From NCBI GenBank assembly GCA_029961075.1, contig JASBVL010000090.1, positions 1-64,000 of the forward strand: DNA of 64,000 nt. The letters are read 5' to 3'. A program made the translations under genes and the position numbers. Under the pieces are notes generated by a model that saw only the letters and a program-made list of their open reading frames with translations, was not told the DNA's origin and did no database searches. Origin of the DNA: Sphaerobacter sp. GTDB taxonomy: Bacteria > Chloroflexota > Chloroflexia > Thermomicrobiales > Thermomicrobiaceae. Below are positions 50,172-58,665 of the stretch, piece after piece; position 1 is the stretch's first letter; each line of letters starts with the position of its first letter.

Positions 50172-50888
50172 GTGGCGGACACGGGTGACGGGCTGCGGGC
50201 GGGCCTGGTCGCGCTGCGCGAGCGCCACGCGCGGCGCGGCGCGGCGACGGAGATCGCCTACTGGACCATTCGCGATGCCCTCCGCACCGGGCTCCTGCGG
50301 CCGGGCGACCGCCTCATCGAGGTGGACCTGGCGGCCGCGCTCGACATGAGCCGCACGCCGGTGCGCGAGGCGCTGCGGCGGCTCGAGGCCGAGCGCCTGG
50401 TCGAGAACGTGCCGCGCCGGGGACTGGTGGTGCCCGCCATCACCCTCGACGACCTGGTCGATATCTATGAGATCCGCGGGGCGCTGGAGGGGTTGGCCGC
50501 GCGGCGCGCGGCGCAGCGCATGCGCGGCGCCGAACTCGAGGCGCTGCGCGAGGCGGTCGAGCGCATGGAGCGCGCCCTCGCCAGCGACGACCTGGAGCTG
50601 GTCTCCGAGATGAGCCGGCAGTTCCACCGCCTGCTGCGGGGCGGCTCCCCGCACGGCCGCCTGCCGGCGCTGATCTCACTCCTCTTCGACTCGCATGGCT
50701 CGCTCGGGCTGCACGAGTTCAACGCGCCCGGGCGGCTGGCCGCGGCCGTGGCCGAGCACCGCGCCATCTACGAGGCCATCGCGGCGCGCGATGAGGCCCG
50801 CGCGGAGCGCCTGGCGCGCGAGCACTCCGACCACGCGCTCCAGGCCCAGATCATCGCCCACCACCTGGCGAACGACGTCGGAGGCTGA
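50172..50888 (+). CDS. GntR-family regulator, FCD (FadR) subfamily
   Basis: 238 aa. The N-terminal winged helix is clear: IAYWTIRDALRTGLLRPGDRL, MSRTPVREALRRLEAERLVENVPRRG. The C-terminal FCD helical domain has DIYEIRGALEGLAARRAAQRM and HRAIYEAIAARDEARAERLAREH, whose His and Asp residues usually bind a metal and an acid ligand. GTG 50172 has GAGG seven bases ahead. Longer in-frame versions would translate the TGCAT repeat array and are rejected. It probably controls the divergent uptake operon. Confidence 0.9.
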   Translation: MADTGDGLRAGLVALRERHARRGAATEIAYWTIRDALRTGLLRPGDRLIEVDLAAALDMSRTPVREALRRLEAERLVENVPRRGLVVPAITLDDLVDIYEIRGALEGLAARRAAQRMRGAELEALREAVERMERALASDDLELVSEMSRQFHRLLRGGSPHGRLPALISLLFDSHGSLGLHEFNAPGRLAAAVAEHRAIYEAIAARDEARAERLAREHSDHALQAQIIAHHLANDVGG

Positions 50889-50903
50889 CCGGCGCCGGCC
50901 GGC

Positions 50904-51263
50904 CTACGCGCCGGCTGCGTCGCACTCGTCCGGGAGATCGTCCTCGACCAGCCAGGTCTCGCCGTAGGCGCGGAGCTGCTCGACGATCGGGAGCGCCGCG
51001 CGCCCCTTCTCGGTCAAGGTGTACTCCACCCGCGGCGGGATCTCACTGTATTGCCGCCGCGTGATCATGCCGGCCGCCTCCAGGCTGCGCAGCCGCCCGG
51101 AGAGGACGCCCGGGCTCATCCCGGTCGACTCCTGCAGCTCGCGGAAGCGGCGGCAGCCGCCTCCCAGGTCCCGCAGGATCAGCAGCGTCCAGTGATCACC
51201 GAGGAGTCTCGCCGCCCGCGTGACCGCACAGGCGCAAGCGGTGCTCTGTCGTGTCCGCGCCAT
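50904..51263 (-). CDS. HxlR-family transcriptional regulator
   Basis: 119 aa. The N-terminal Cys cluster STACACAVTRAARLLGDHW includes the conserved HxlR cysteine; winged helix with FRELQESTGMSPGVLSGRLRSLE and PRVEYTLTEKG. ATG 51263 fits the family start; upstream in-frame residues are not family-like. It is divergent from yceI with a palindromic operator between, the usual arrangement for an HxlR repressor and its YceI target. Confidence 0.9.
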   Translation of the reverse strand: MARTRQSTACACAVTRAARLLGDHWTLLILRDLGGGCRRFRELQESTGMSPGVLSGRLRSLEAAGMITRRQYSEIPPRVEYTLTEKGRAALPIVEQLRAYGETWLVEDDLPDECDAAGA

Positions 51264-51321
51264 CTCATGCCGCTCCCTCGGTGCCGCCATCTGTCCGCCC
51301 CAGTATAGCAGCGCGGCACCC

Positions 51322-51350
51322 TTGACAGCGTGTCGCCACAATGATACCAT
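51322..51350 (+). promoter_or_regulatory. Promoter of yceI
   Basis: Perfect TTGACA (51322-51327), 17 bases, TACCAT (51345-51350). Confidence 0.75.
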
Positions 51351-51355
51351 GTGGA

Positions 51356-51382
51356 TAGTCACTACGGGAAGCGTAGTTACTA
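51356..51382. promoter_or_regulatory. HxlR-type operator overlapping the yceI start region
   Basis: TAGTCACTACG (51356-51366) and CGTAGTTACTA (51372-51382): inverted repeat with one mismatch and 5-base centre, directly downstream of the -10. The AGTNACT half-site is typical of HxlR-family operators. Binding there would block the transcription start. Confidence 0.65.
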
Positions 51383-51399
51383 GCAGCGAGGGAGGGACT

Positions 51400-51966
51400 A
51401 TGTCGACGCAGGTTCAGGCAACCCAGACGGCCACCGGGCGGGCACGCTGGGTCATCGACCCCGTCCACAGTGAGATCGGCTTCGCCGTCCGGCACATGAT
51501 GGTCAGCACCGTCCGGGGGCGCTTCGGCGAGTTCTCCGGGCACATCGACCTCGACCCGGCCGACCCCAGCACCGCCTCGGCCGAGGTAACCATCAACGTC
51601 AACAGCATCGACACACGCAACGCGGATCGGGATGCCCACCTGCGCTCGCCCGACTTCTTCGACGCCGAGCACTACCCGACCATCACCTTCAAGAGCCGCC
51701 AGATCGAGCCCCTCGGCGACAACCGCTACCGGATCGTCGGCGACCTGACCATTCGCGGCGTCACCCGTGAGGTCGTGCTCGACGCCACCGTCGCGGGCCC
51801 GCATCCCGACGCCTACGGCGGGATGCGGATCGGGATCAGCGCGAGCACCAGCATCAACCGCTTCGATTTCGGCCTGAACTGGAACGCGGCCATCGAGGCG
51901 GGCGGCGTGGTCGTCGCCGACACGGTCAAGATCGAGCTGGAGGTCGAGGCGGTGCGCCAGGGTTAG
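51400..51966 (+). CDS. YceI-family lipocalin-like protein
   Basis: 188 aa. The YceI signature is plain: WVIDPVHSEIGFAVRHMMVSTVRGRFGEFSG, then DTRNADRDAHLRSPDFFDAEHYPTITF, in an eight-stranded lipocalin-like barrel that binds isoprenoids or amphiphiles. No signal peptide is visible, so it is probably cytoplasmic. GGAGGG precedes ATG 51400. It is expected to be repressed by the divergent HxlR protein and is followed by a strong terminator. Confidence 0.93.
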   Translation: MSTQVQATQTATGRARWVIDPVHSEIGFAVRHMMVSTVRGRFGEFSGHIDLDPADPSTASAEVTINVNSIDTRNADRDAHLRSPDFFDAEHYPTITFKSRQIEPLGDNRYRIVGDLTIRGVTREVVLDATVAGPHPDAYGGMRIGISASTSINRFDFGLNWNAAIEAGGVVVADTVKIELEVEAVRQG

Positions 51967-51995
51967 TCTTCGGCGCCCGAGTGATAGGAAGCGAC

Positions 51996-52021
51996 CCCCG
52001 CTGCGCGCGCAGCGGGGTTTT
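51996..52021 (+). terminator. Terminator of yceI
   Basis: CCCCGCTGCGC (51996-52006) and GCGCAGCGGGG (52007-52017), a perfect 11-bp inverted repeat, then TTTT. Confidence 0.8.
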
Positions 52022-52130
52022 CGTCGTCAGCGCAGCGGCGCGCCGGGGCGGGAGATGCGCAGCCGCCAGTGGGGCGTATCGACCGCCACCGTCCGTGGTG
52101 CACAAGCCGCCGGGGACACTCACCGCCCCC

Positions 52131-52298
52131 TCACCGCAGGCGGGGGACGATGGTGAAGAGCAGGGCCAGGGCCAGGAGCACGACCACGCAGAGGAGCAGG
52201 CCGAACCCAACCCCCAGCACCGCCGCGCGGCGAACCTCGCTCTGCCGCGCGAGCCAGCGCCCCACCCGATCGATGGCGCGCTCCAGGCGTTCCCGCAC
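52131..52298 (-). CDS. Small single-pass membrane protein
   Basis: 55 aa. An amphipathic, basic N-terminal helix (RERLERAIDRVGRWLARQ) is followed by one membrane segment (AVLGVGFGLLLCVVVLLALAL) and a short basic tail. The GTG at 52298 has GGGAGA seven bases upstream. It is divergent from moxR, 93 bases apart. Family not recognised; by design it could be a membrane-bound regulator or assembly factor. Confidence 0.55.
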   Translation of the reverse strand: MRERLERAIDRVGRWLARQSEVRRAAVLGVGFGLLLCVVVLLALALLFTIVPRLR

Positions 52299-52391
52299 TC
52301 GCGTCTCCCTGTCCTTCTGTCCGCGGTCGCCGTGGGTCCGCGCACACGTATGATATAGTGCGCACGAGGGGACATCACCAGGAGGGTTGGC

Positions 52392-53339
52392 GTGGTCGGC
52401 CAGGTCGCGGCGCTGGGCCGCCGCATCATCGACAACGTTGACCGCGTCATCGTCGGCAAGTCCGCCGTGACCGAGCTGGTCCTGGTCGCGCTCCTGTGCG
52501 AGGGGCACGTCCTCATCGAGGATGTCCCGGGGGTCGGCAAGACGACCCTGGCGCGGGCCGTGGCCCGCTCGATCGGGGGTCAGTTCCGGCGCATCCAGTT
52601 CACCCCCGACCTGCTCCCCTCCGACATCAGCGGGATCTCCTACTACAACCCCCAGCGCGGTGAGTTCCAGTTCCGGCCAGGGCCGGTCTTCACCAACATC
52701 CTGCTCGCGGACGAGATCAACCGGGCCACGCCGCGGACCCAGTCGGCCCTGCTCGAGGCGATGGAGGAGCGGACGGTGACGGTCGAGGGCGACACCATGC
52801 CGCTGCCGCGCCCCTTCCTCGTGCTGGCCACCCAGAACCCGATCGAGCTGGAGGGGACCTTCCCGCTGCCGGAGGCGCAGCTCGACCGCTTCCTCCTGCG
52901 GATCGATCTCGGCTACCCGGACGACGCGGAGGAAGCCGAGATGCTGGTCCGCTACCAGACGACCAACCCGCTCGACGAGTTGGCGCCGGTCGCGACCCTG
53001 GACGACCTCCGCGCCGCCGCGGCCGTGTGCCGCACCGTCTACGTGGACGAGGACCTGCGCCGCTACATCACCGGGATCACCCGGGCGACCCGCCAGCACG
53101 AGGCGGTGTCGCTCGGCGTGAGCCCGCGCGGCACCCTGGCCCTGTTCCGCGCCGCGCAGGCGCTCGCGACCCTGCGCGGGCGTGGCTTCGTGCTCCCCGA
53201 CGACATCAAGGAGGTGAGCCGGCCCGTGCTGGTCCATCGGCTGATCCTCAGCCCGGAGGCGCGCCTGCGCGGGCGCGACGCCCGGCAGATCGTCGACGAG
53301 GTGCTGGCCGCCATCGGCGTGCCGGTCGAGCAGGTGTGA
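52392..53339 (+). CDS. MoxR-family AAA+ ATPase
   Basis: 315 aa. Walker A PGVGKTT (46-52), Walker B ILLADEINRA, sensor 1 ATQNPIE, then EAQLDRFL. MoxR ATPases act as chaperones with DUF58/VWA partners. GTG 52392 is preceded by AGGAGGG. DUF58 and DUF4129 genes follow, the standard set, but a repeat element of about 270 bp now fills the gap to DUF58. Confidence 0.93.
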   Translation: MVGQVAALGRRIIDNVDRVIVGKSAVTELVLVALLCEGHVLIEDVPGVGKTTLARAVARSIGGQFRRIQFTPDLLPSDISGISYYNPQRGEFQFRPGPVFTNILLADEINRATPRTQSALLEAMEERTVTVEGDTMPLPRPFLVLATQNPIELEGTFPLPEAQLDRFLLRIDLGYPDDAEEAEMLVRYQTTNPLDELAPVATLDDLRAAAAVCRTVYVDEDLRRYITGITRATRQHEAVSLGVSPRGTLALFRAAQALATLRGRGFVLPDDIKEVSRPVLVHRLILSPEARLRGRDARQIVDEVLAAIGVPVEQV

Positions 53340-53340
53340 G

Positions 53341-53608
53341 GCGTATCGCGTATTGCGTACTGCGTGATGCGTGATGCGTGCTCCGTTCGTCTCCCCTCTC
53401 CCAATCCTGGGAGAGGAGTTGGGGGTGAGAGCTGCTCCGGGAGCCGGCGAGGGCCTCGGGGTGACCCAGCCAAGCCGGCCAAAGCCGGCTGGAGCGTCTC
53501 TCAGTTCCCGTGTGCGAGCCGGGCGGGCGGACCGGCTGGCGCCTGACGCATGACGGGACACGCAACACGGAATACGCACTACGCACTACGCAATACGGAG
53601 TACGCGCC
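53341..53608. repeat. Heptamer-bounded repeat element between moxR and DUF58
   Basis: Six direct 7-bp units GCGTNNY (53341-53382) are followed by a core that opens with CCCCTCTCCC-loop-GGGAGAGG and GGGGGTGAG and contains other hairpins (AGCCGGC-CAAA-GCCGGCT). It ends with nine inverted units ACGSNNN (53546-53608). The two heptamer arrays are in opposite orientation, so the whole element is a long degenerate inverted repeat. The same left part recurs at 63898-64000. No ORF in it is convincing. Confidence 0.8.
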
Positions 53609-53616
53609 ACGACGCC

Positions 53617-54876
53617 ATGCGCAGCCACTTCTTCACCTCCATCTGGCTCTATGGTGCGGCCGCGCTCTTGCTCCTCGGCCTGGCGCTCCGCCAGCCCGCG
53701 CTCGCCATCCTGGCGCTGCTGACGCTCACCACTGCCGGCGGGAGCTGGCTCTGGAGCCGGGTCAGCCTCGCGGGCGTCGCCTACACGCGCAGCCTCTCGG
53801 CGACGCGCGTCTTCGCCGGCGAAACCATCGAGTTGACCGCCAGCGTGGTCAACCGCACCTGGCTGCCGCTCCCCTGGCTCGCGGTGGAGGACCAGATCTC
53901 CGACCGGGTCAAGGTGCGCGAGCGGGAGACCCTCCCCAGCGCCCGCCCGGGGATGACCCTGCTGCGCATCGTGACCGCGGTCCGCTGGTTCGAGCGGGTG
54001 ACCTGGACCTTCCACCTCGATTGCCCCCAGCGCGGCGCCTACACCCTCGGCCCGATCACCCTCCGCTCCGGCGACCTCTTCGGCTTCTTCTCCCGCGAGG
54101 TCCGGCTCGACGACCAGTGCCGCTTCATCGTCTACCCCCGCGTCGTTCCCCTGACCGACCTCGGGCTGCCGGCCTTGCACCCGTTTGGCGAGCGGCGGGT
54201 GCCCCACCATCTGCTCACCGACCCGGCGCGCACCATCGGGGTGCGCGACTACCACCCGGAGGACTCCTTCCGCTTCATCCACTGGAAGGCGACGGCGCGG
54301 ATGCAGGAGGTGCAGGTCAAGGTCTTCGAGCCGATGGTCGCGGTGCACCTCGGCGTCTTCCTCTGCCTGGACACGTTCGAGCGCTACTGGGAGGGGGTGG
54401 ACTACCAGCGGGCCGAGAGCGCCATCGTCGCGGCCGCCTCGATCGCGGCCTACGCGCTCGACCAGCGCTACCTGGTGGGGATGTACGCCAACGGCGTGCT
54501 GGCCGGCTCGGACCAGACGCTGCGGATCCCGGCCGGGCGCGGTCCGGCGCAGCTCCCCGCCATCCTGGAGGGGCTGGCCAAGCTCACGCCGCTCGCCGCG
54601 ACCAACTTCACCCGCCTGCTGCGCCAGGAGGCCGGCCGCTTCCCCTGGGGGAGCACCGTGGTCGTCGTCGCGGCGCTCATGACCCCGGCGCTGACCACCG
54701 AGCTGGCGGCGCTGCTCGTCGCCGGGCACCGGGTCGTCCTCGTCTGCGTCGGCCCCCTGGAGGTGCCCCCGCTGCCCGGCCTGGTGGTCCACACCCTGCC
54801 GGAGAACCTGCTGGGGCCGTCGCCGCCCGACCACCGCTACGCGCTCACCATCGACCTCGGGATGCCGGCGCCATGA
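53617..54876 (+). CDS. DUF58 protein
   Basis: 419 aa. Two N-terminal membrane segments (LYGAAALLLLGLALRQPALAILALLTL), a beta-rich region, then the DUF58 signature VRDYHPEDSFRFIHWKATARM and a VWA-like fold. It is a usual partner of MoxR ATPases and TgpA-type proteins, with poorly known function at the cell envelope. ATG 53617 has no ribosome site at normal distance; the repeat element ends nine bases before it. Expression may therefore be altered. Its stop overlaps the next ATG. Confidence 0.9.
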   Translation: MRSHFFTSIWLYGAAALLLLGLALRQPALAILALLTLTTAGGSWLWSRVSLAGVAYTRSLSATRVFAGETIELTASVVNRTWLPLPWLAVEDQISDRVKVRERETLPSARPGMTLLRIVTAVRWFERVTWTFHLDCPQRGAYTLGPITLRSGDLFGFFSREVRLDDQCRFIVYPRVVPLTDLGLPALHPFGERRVPHHLLTDPARTIGVRDYHPEDSFRFIHWKATARMQEVQVKVFEPMVAVHLGVFLCLDTFERYWEGVDYQRAESAIVAAASIAAYALDQRYLVGMYANGVLAGSDQTLRIPAGRGPAQLPAILEGLAKLTPLAATNFTRLLRQEAGRFPWGSTVVVVAALMTPALTTELAALLVAGHRVVLVCVGPLEVPPLPGLVVHTLPENLLGPSPPDHRYALTIDLGMPAP

Positions 54877-56366
54877 TCGCCCGCGATCCGCTCGGCCTGG
54901 TAACGATCGCCCACGACCTCCGCCGTCGGATCGACTGGCGCGAGGAGATGGTCGCGCTGGCGCTGATGGTGGCCGAGAGCGCCATCGTCTACCTCTACCT
55001 CGGCGGCCTCCTGCCCGCGATCACGCCGCCCTACGCGCCCTTCCCGGGCTGGCTGATCGGGCTGCTGCTGGCGCTCGCCTACGTCGTGCCGCGGCTGCTC
55101 GACGCGCTGCGGGTGTGGGGTGCCCGCTACGAGCTGGTGCTGGCGCTCGCCCTCCTCGCGTCGCTCTTGCTGGCGCTCAAGGTCGCCGCCTTCCCCAGCG
55201 CCCCCTGGCTCGCCACCGGCTGGCTGCGCGGCGCGCTGGACGGCCTCATCGTCCGGCCGAACCCCGCGATCCGCCCGCCGTGGGCCATCGTCGGCGTCGT
55301 CGCCTACGCCTGGTGGCGCGGGCGGACCCGCGCCGAGCCGATGCTGGAGACGACCTACCAGATGCTCCGCTGGGGCACCCTGGCCGCGGCCGGTGGGCTG
55401 CTGCTGGTGCTGCTGGGGGCGCCCGCGGCGTCGCCGATCCGCGAGCGCATGGCCAGCGCCGTGGTGCTCTACTTCGTCGCCGCGCTGGCGGCGGTGAGCC
55501 TGGCGCGCTCCCGCCTGGAGGGACTGCGCAGCGGCTCCCCGCTCGGCCCGCCCTGGCTGGCGACCTTCGCCCTCCCGATCGCCGCCGTCGTGCTCGTGGC
55601 CGTGCTCGCCGCCGGCCTCGTCTCCCGCCACCTGCTGGAGGCGCTGCTCGCGGCCTTTGGCCCCCTCCTCTGGGGCCTCGGCCTGGCCGCGCGGGCGCTG
55701 GTGCTGCTGGTGGCGCTGCTCGCCTTCATCGTGATCTCGCCGGTGCTGTGGCTGCTCGAGCGCACCGGCTTCGGCACCCTGCCGCTGCTGGAGCGGCTCC
55801 CGCGGGCCACGAGCCCGCTGGCGCAGCTCGACCGGGTCGCGCGCGAGGTGCTGCACATCGCCGACCCGGCGCGCTACCTGATCGCCGGGGCCGTGCTCGC
55901 GCTGCTCGGCTCGGCGCTGGTCCGCTACGCCCACCGCCGCCGGCACCGCTGGCGCGACACCGTGGCGGAGCGGCGCGAGTCGGTCCTCGCCTGGGAGGAC
56001 GCGGTCGGCGGGCTGGCCCGCCCGCTGCGGCGCGCCGCCCGGCGCCTCCGTCCCCGGGGCGACCCACTCGCCCATCTGCGCGCCGATCCCCGCTGGGCCC
56101 ACACCCTCGCCATCCGCGAGACCTACATCCGCCTGCTGCGGCGGGGCGCCCGCGCCGGCCTGCCGCGCCCCGCGGACGTCACTCCGGCCGAGTACGCGCG
56201 CCGCCTGGCCGCGCACGCCCCGGACGACGCCGCGGCGATCGCCCAGATCACGGCCCACTACGAAGCCGCCCGCTACCGGGCCGAGCCGGCCACCCCCGAG
56301 GAGGCCGCCGCCGTCCGCGCGGCGTGGGCGGCGCTGACCGGCCGCCCACCCGCCCCGCGCGACTGA
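54873..56366 (+). CDS. Multi-pass membrane protein with C-terminal DUF4129
   Basis: 497 aa. About eight membrane segments over residues 25-380, then a cytoplasmic tail. The stretch IRETYIRLLRRGARAGLPRP...TPAEYARRLA is the DUF4129 pattern found at the C-terminus of transglutaminase TgpA. No transglutaminase Cys-His-Asp domain is present, so only the membrane and tail parts of the usual partner remain or it is encoded elsewhere. It overlaps DUF58 by ATGA. Confidence 0.85.
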   Translation: MIARDPLGLVTIAHDLRRRIDWREEMVALALMVAESAIVYLYLGGLLPAITPPYAPFPGWLIGLLLALAYVVPRLLDALRVWGARYELVLALALLASLLLALKVAAFPSAPWLATGWLRGALDGLIVRPNPAIRPPWAIVGVVAYAWWRGRTRAEPMLETTYQMLRWGTLAAAGGLLLVLLGAPAASPIRERMASAVVLYFVAALAAVSLARSRLEGLRSGSPLGPPWLATFALPIAAVVLVAVLAAGLVSRHLLEALLAAFGPLLWGLGLAARALVLLVALLAFIVISPVLWLLERTGFGTLPLLERLPRATSPLAQLDRVAREVLHIADPARYLIAGAVLALLGSALVRYAHRRRHRWRDTVAERRESVLAWEDAVGGLARPLRRAARRLRPRGDPLAHLRADPRWAHTLAIRETYIRLLRRGARAGLPRPADVTPAEYARRLAAHAPDDAAAIAQITAHYEAARYRAEPATPEEAAAVRAAWAALTGRPPAPRD

Positions 56367-56468
56367 CCGCCGCGCCCGGCCCCGTGGAGCGCCGGCCTCG
56401 CACGGAGCCCGGCCGGCTCCCGTCCACCCGACCGCCCGGTGCCCCCGAGAAGGCGCAGCCCGAGAACC

Positions 56469-56687
56469 GGGGTAGGGGCGGGCCTGGTGCCGCACGGAGC
56501 CGCGCCGGCCCCGGCGTGGCTGGGGAGGCCGGGTGCCCTCCCGCGGCAGACCACGCATCGCCGGGCGGTACTCCGTTCGCCAAGCCCCGCCCCTACCGGC
56601 GGGCTGCGCCGGGGGTGCGTGGTAGGGGAGGGCCTTGTGCCCTCCCGCGTTCGATACAGGCGGGCGGGGACAAGCCCCGCCCCTCCC
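56469..56687 (+). repeat. Dispersed two-hairpin element, copies B1 and B2
   Basis: B2 (56621-56687): GTAGGGGAGGGCC-TTG-TGCCCTCCCG, then GCGGGGACAAGCCCCGCCCC. B1 (56521-56597): GGTGCCCTCCCGCGG, then CGGGCGGTACTCCGTTCG and CCAAGCCCCGCCCCTACC. A further broken half lies at 56469-56492. They fill the gap between the DUF4129 gene and the convergent cytochrome-like gene; no gene is seen in 56367-56731. Confidence 0.8.
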
Positions 56688-56731
56688 GGTAGCGGGCGAA
56701 CGGGGGTGGTTAGTCGGGCCGGGCGACGCGC

Positions 56732-57130
56732 TCAGTTCTCCTTGGCCCCCTGGGCGATCCAGAGGCGGATGGTCTCGATCTGCTCGGGCTTGAGCTTGCG
56801 GCCGCCGATCGGCATGGCGGGCTGCTTCCGCCCGGTGATGCGCAGGTACAGCTCGCTCTGCTCCGGCTCGCCGGGCACGATCACGGGCCCGTTCGCGCTG
56901 CCCTGCATCACCGTCTCGTAGCGGTCGAGCCAGAGGCCGGCGGTGCCGCCGTGGCAGCCGACGCAGCTGCGCAGCAGGATCGGCTGCACGTGCTGCGTGA
57001 AGCTCACCTCGCCGGTCGGCACCGTCGCGGCCTGCCCCGCGGCGTCGCCGCCGCAGGCGGCGAGCGCCGCCCCGGCGAGTCCTCCCAGCGCCAGCCAGGC
57101 AGCCAGGCGCCGCCCACGCATCCTTCCCAT
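56732..57130 (-). CDS. Cytochrome c-like lipoprotein
   Basis: 132 aa. Lipobox LAAC after LALGGLAGAALA; haem motif CVGCHG (CxxCH) in QPILLRSCVGCHGG; distal Met probably in QPAMPIGGRKL; C-terminal KPEQIETIRLWIAQGA. The layout is that of the small planctomycete-type (PSCyt) or c-type domains exposed outside the membrane. GAGGAG precedes ATG 57130, and the gene follows the glycosyltransferase by eight bases. An electron-transfer role is likely; partners are not visible. Confidence 0.85.
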   Translation of the reverse strand: MGRMRGRRLAAWLALGGLAGAALAACGGDAAGQAATVPTGEVSFTQHVQPILLRSCVGCHGGTAGLWLDRYETVMQGSANGPVIVPGEPEQSELYLRITGRKQPAMPIGGRKLKPEQIETIRLWIAQGAKEN

Positions 57131-57138
57131 TGCTCTCC

Positions 57139-58581
57139 TCACTCGTGCTGGCTGGCCGGAGGCGCCCCCTCCGGCCCACAGGCCGCCCACGCGTAGGAAT
57201 CTTGCGCGACCAGGAACATGCGCCGGCAATTCTCGGAGCAGAAGCGGAGCACGACATCGCCGACGCGGGTCTCCACCCCGGTGCCAGGCTCGAGCGAGCG
57301 GCCGCAGACCGGGTCGCGGACCACCGCTGCCTGCCCGCCGCCCAGCAGGTCGGCATACAGGCGCAGCTCATCGGCGAGCAGGCGCGGCAGCAGGAAGCGC
57401 TGGCGCACGCGCGCCCGGCCCAGCTCGGCCAGCGCCTTCCCCTCCTCCGGGTGGCGCAGCAGCCAGAGAGTCCGCTCGGCGTAGGCTTCGATCGAGTCGA
57501 CCAGGAAGCCGCCGATCCCCTTGGGCATCTGCAGCGGGATCCCGCCGACCTTCCCGGCCACCACCGGGGTCCCCTTCCAGAGCGCCTCCGAGACGACCAG
57601 CCCGAAGCCCTCGCGGATCGACTTCTGGACGATGACGTCGGACAAGCGCTGGAAGGCGTTGACCTCCAGGTTGCTGACGCCGGTCAGGTTGGTGAAGACG
57701 TGGATGCCGGGGTCGGCCGCGGCCGCCGCCTGGATCTGACGGTAGATCTCCCACGCCTGGGGATCATCGAGCGCCATCGAGCCGACCAGCGCGAGCTGTA
57801 GGTCCGGCACCTCGCGCCGGATGAGCCGGTAGCCATCGATCACGCCCAGCGGGTCTTTCCAGGGATCGAACCGGCTGACCTGGGTGATCAGCGGCTTGTC
57901 GACCTCGACCCCGATCCACTGGAGCACCCGCCGCGCCAGCCCCGGGTCGAGGTCGAGGTTCTTCGGGCTCTCGGGGTCAATGGCGGGCGGGATCACGTCG
58001 ACGCGCACGGCCGGGAAGTCCGGTGGGACAAAGGCCCCGAGGGTGAAGACCGCGGCGTCGTAGCCGTCCAGGTAGGGCAGCAGGAACTGCCAGACCGTCG
58101 GGTTCGGCTCCGAGGTGTCGATGTGGCAGCGCCAGATCCAGCGGGTGGCGTGCCGGCCGTGGTCGGCGCGGTAGTGACGCAGCGCCAGCGGCTGGGGATC
58201 ATGCACGACGATCAGGTCGTAGTCCCGATCGAGGTGCGCCGCATTGCGCGCCGAGATGGCGCGGTAGATCTCCTGCTCGTCGGCCGTCAAGGGCTCCGGC
58301 GCGCCCTGCAAGCCGTTGTGGATCTTCTTGGTGACCCGGAAGAAGACCTCGTCGCCGCGAATGATGCACCAGTCGGCGGCCAGGCCGAGGTCGCGCAGCA
58401 GCGGGATCTGGGAGCGGAGGATCTCGGCCACGCCGCCGCCGTAGGGCGTGGCGTTCAGGTGGAGCACCCGCGCGCCGCGCAGCGGCGCGGCCAGCGCCCG
58501 CAGCTCCTCGACGGCCTCGGCGCCCGCGCTCGCCGCGTAGGCCGCGATCGACTGGGTTCCGACATCGACCACTTCCAGCAT
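57139..58581 (-). CDS. treT: Trehalose synthase-type GT4 glycosyltransferase with C-terminal YHS domain
   Basis: 480 aa. Residues about 1-415 are a GT-B fold: [50 protein letters not shown] and the EX7E element E324-E332 in [13 protein letters not shown]. These are typical of TreT, which joins NDP-glucose and glucose to trehalose. Residues about 421-468 form a YHS-like metal-binding module ([20 protein letters not shown] with Cys426, Cys448, Cys452), which is not normally part of TreT. GAGGAGGT precedes ATG 58581. The gene symbol applies to the N-terminal part. Confidence 0.85.
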   Translation of the reverse strand: MLEVVDVGTQSIAAYAASAGAEAVEELRALAAPLRGARVLHLNATPYGGGVAEILRSQIPLLRDLGLAADWCIIRGDEVFFRVTKKIHNGLQGAPEPLTADEQEIYRAISARNAAHLDRDYDLIVVHDPQPLALRHYRADHGRHATRWIWRCHIDTSEPNPTVWQFLLPYLDGYDAAVFTLGAFVPPDFPAVRVDVIPPAIDPESPKNLDLDPGLARRVLQWIGVEVDKPLITQVSRFDPWKDPLGVIDGYRLIRREVPDLQLALVGSMALDDPQAWEIYRQIQAAAAADPGIHVFTNLTGVSNLEVNAFQRLSDVIVQKSIREGFGLVVSEALWKGTPVVAGKVGGIPLQMPKGIGGFLVDSIEAYAERTLWLLRHPEEGKALAELGRARVRQRFLLPRLLADELRLYADLLGGGQAAVVRDPVCGRSLEPGTGVETRVGDVVLRFCSENCRRMFLVAQDSYAWAACGPEGAPPASQHE

Positions 58582-58665
58582 CGCGCACCTCCTCGCACGC
58601 TCACCGCGGCCCCACCGGACGCCACGTCCCCAGTGAGGATAGCCCACCAGGCAGGATCCTGGCCG

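Noticed and set aside
53341-53608. CRISPR or tandem-repeat protein gene
   Set aside because: The 7-bp units have no spacers and the two arrays are inverted; no open frame with a start signal covers them.
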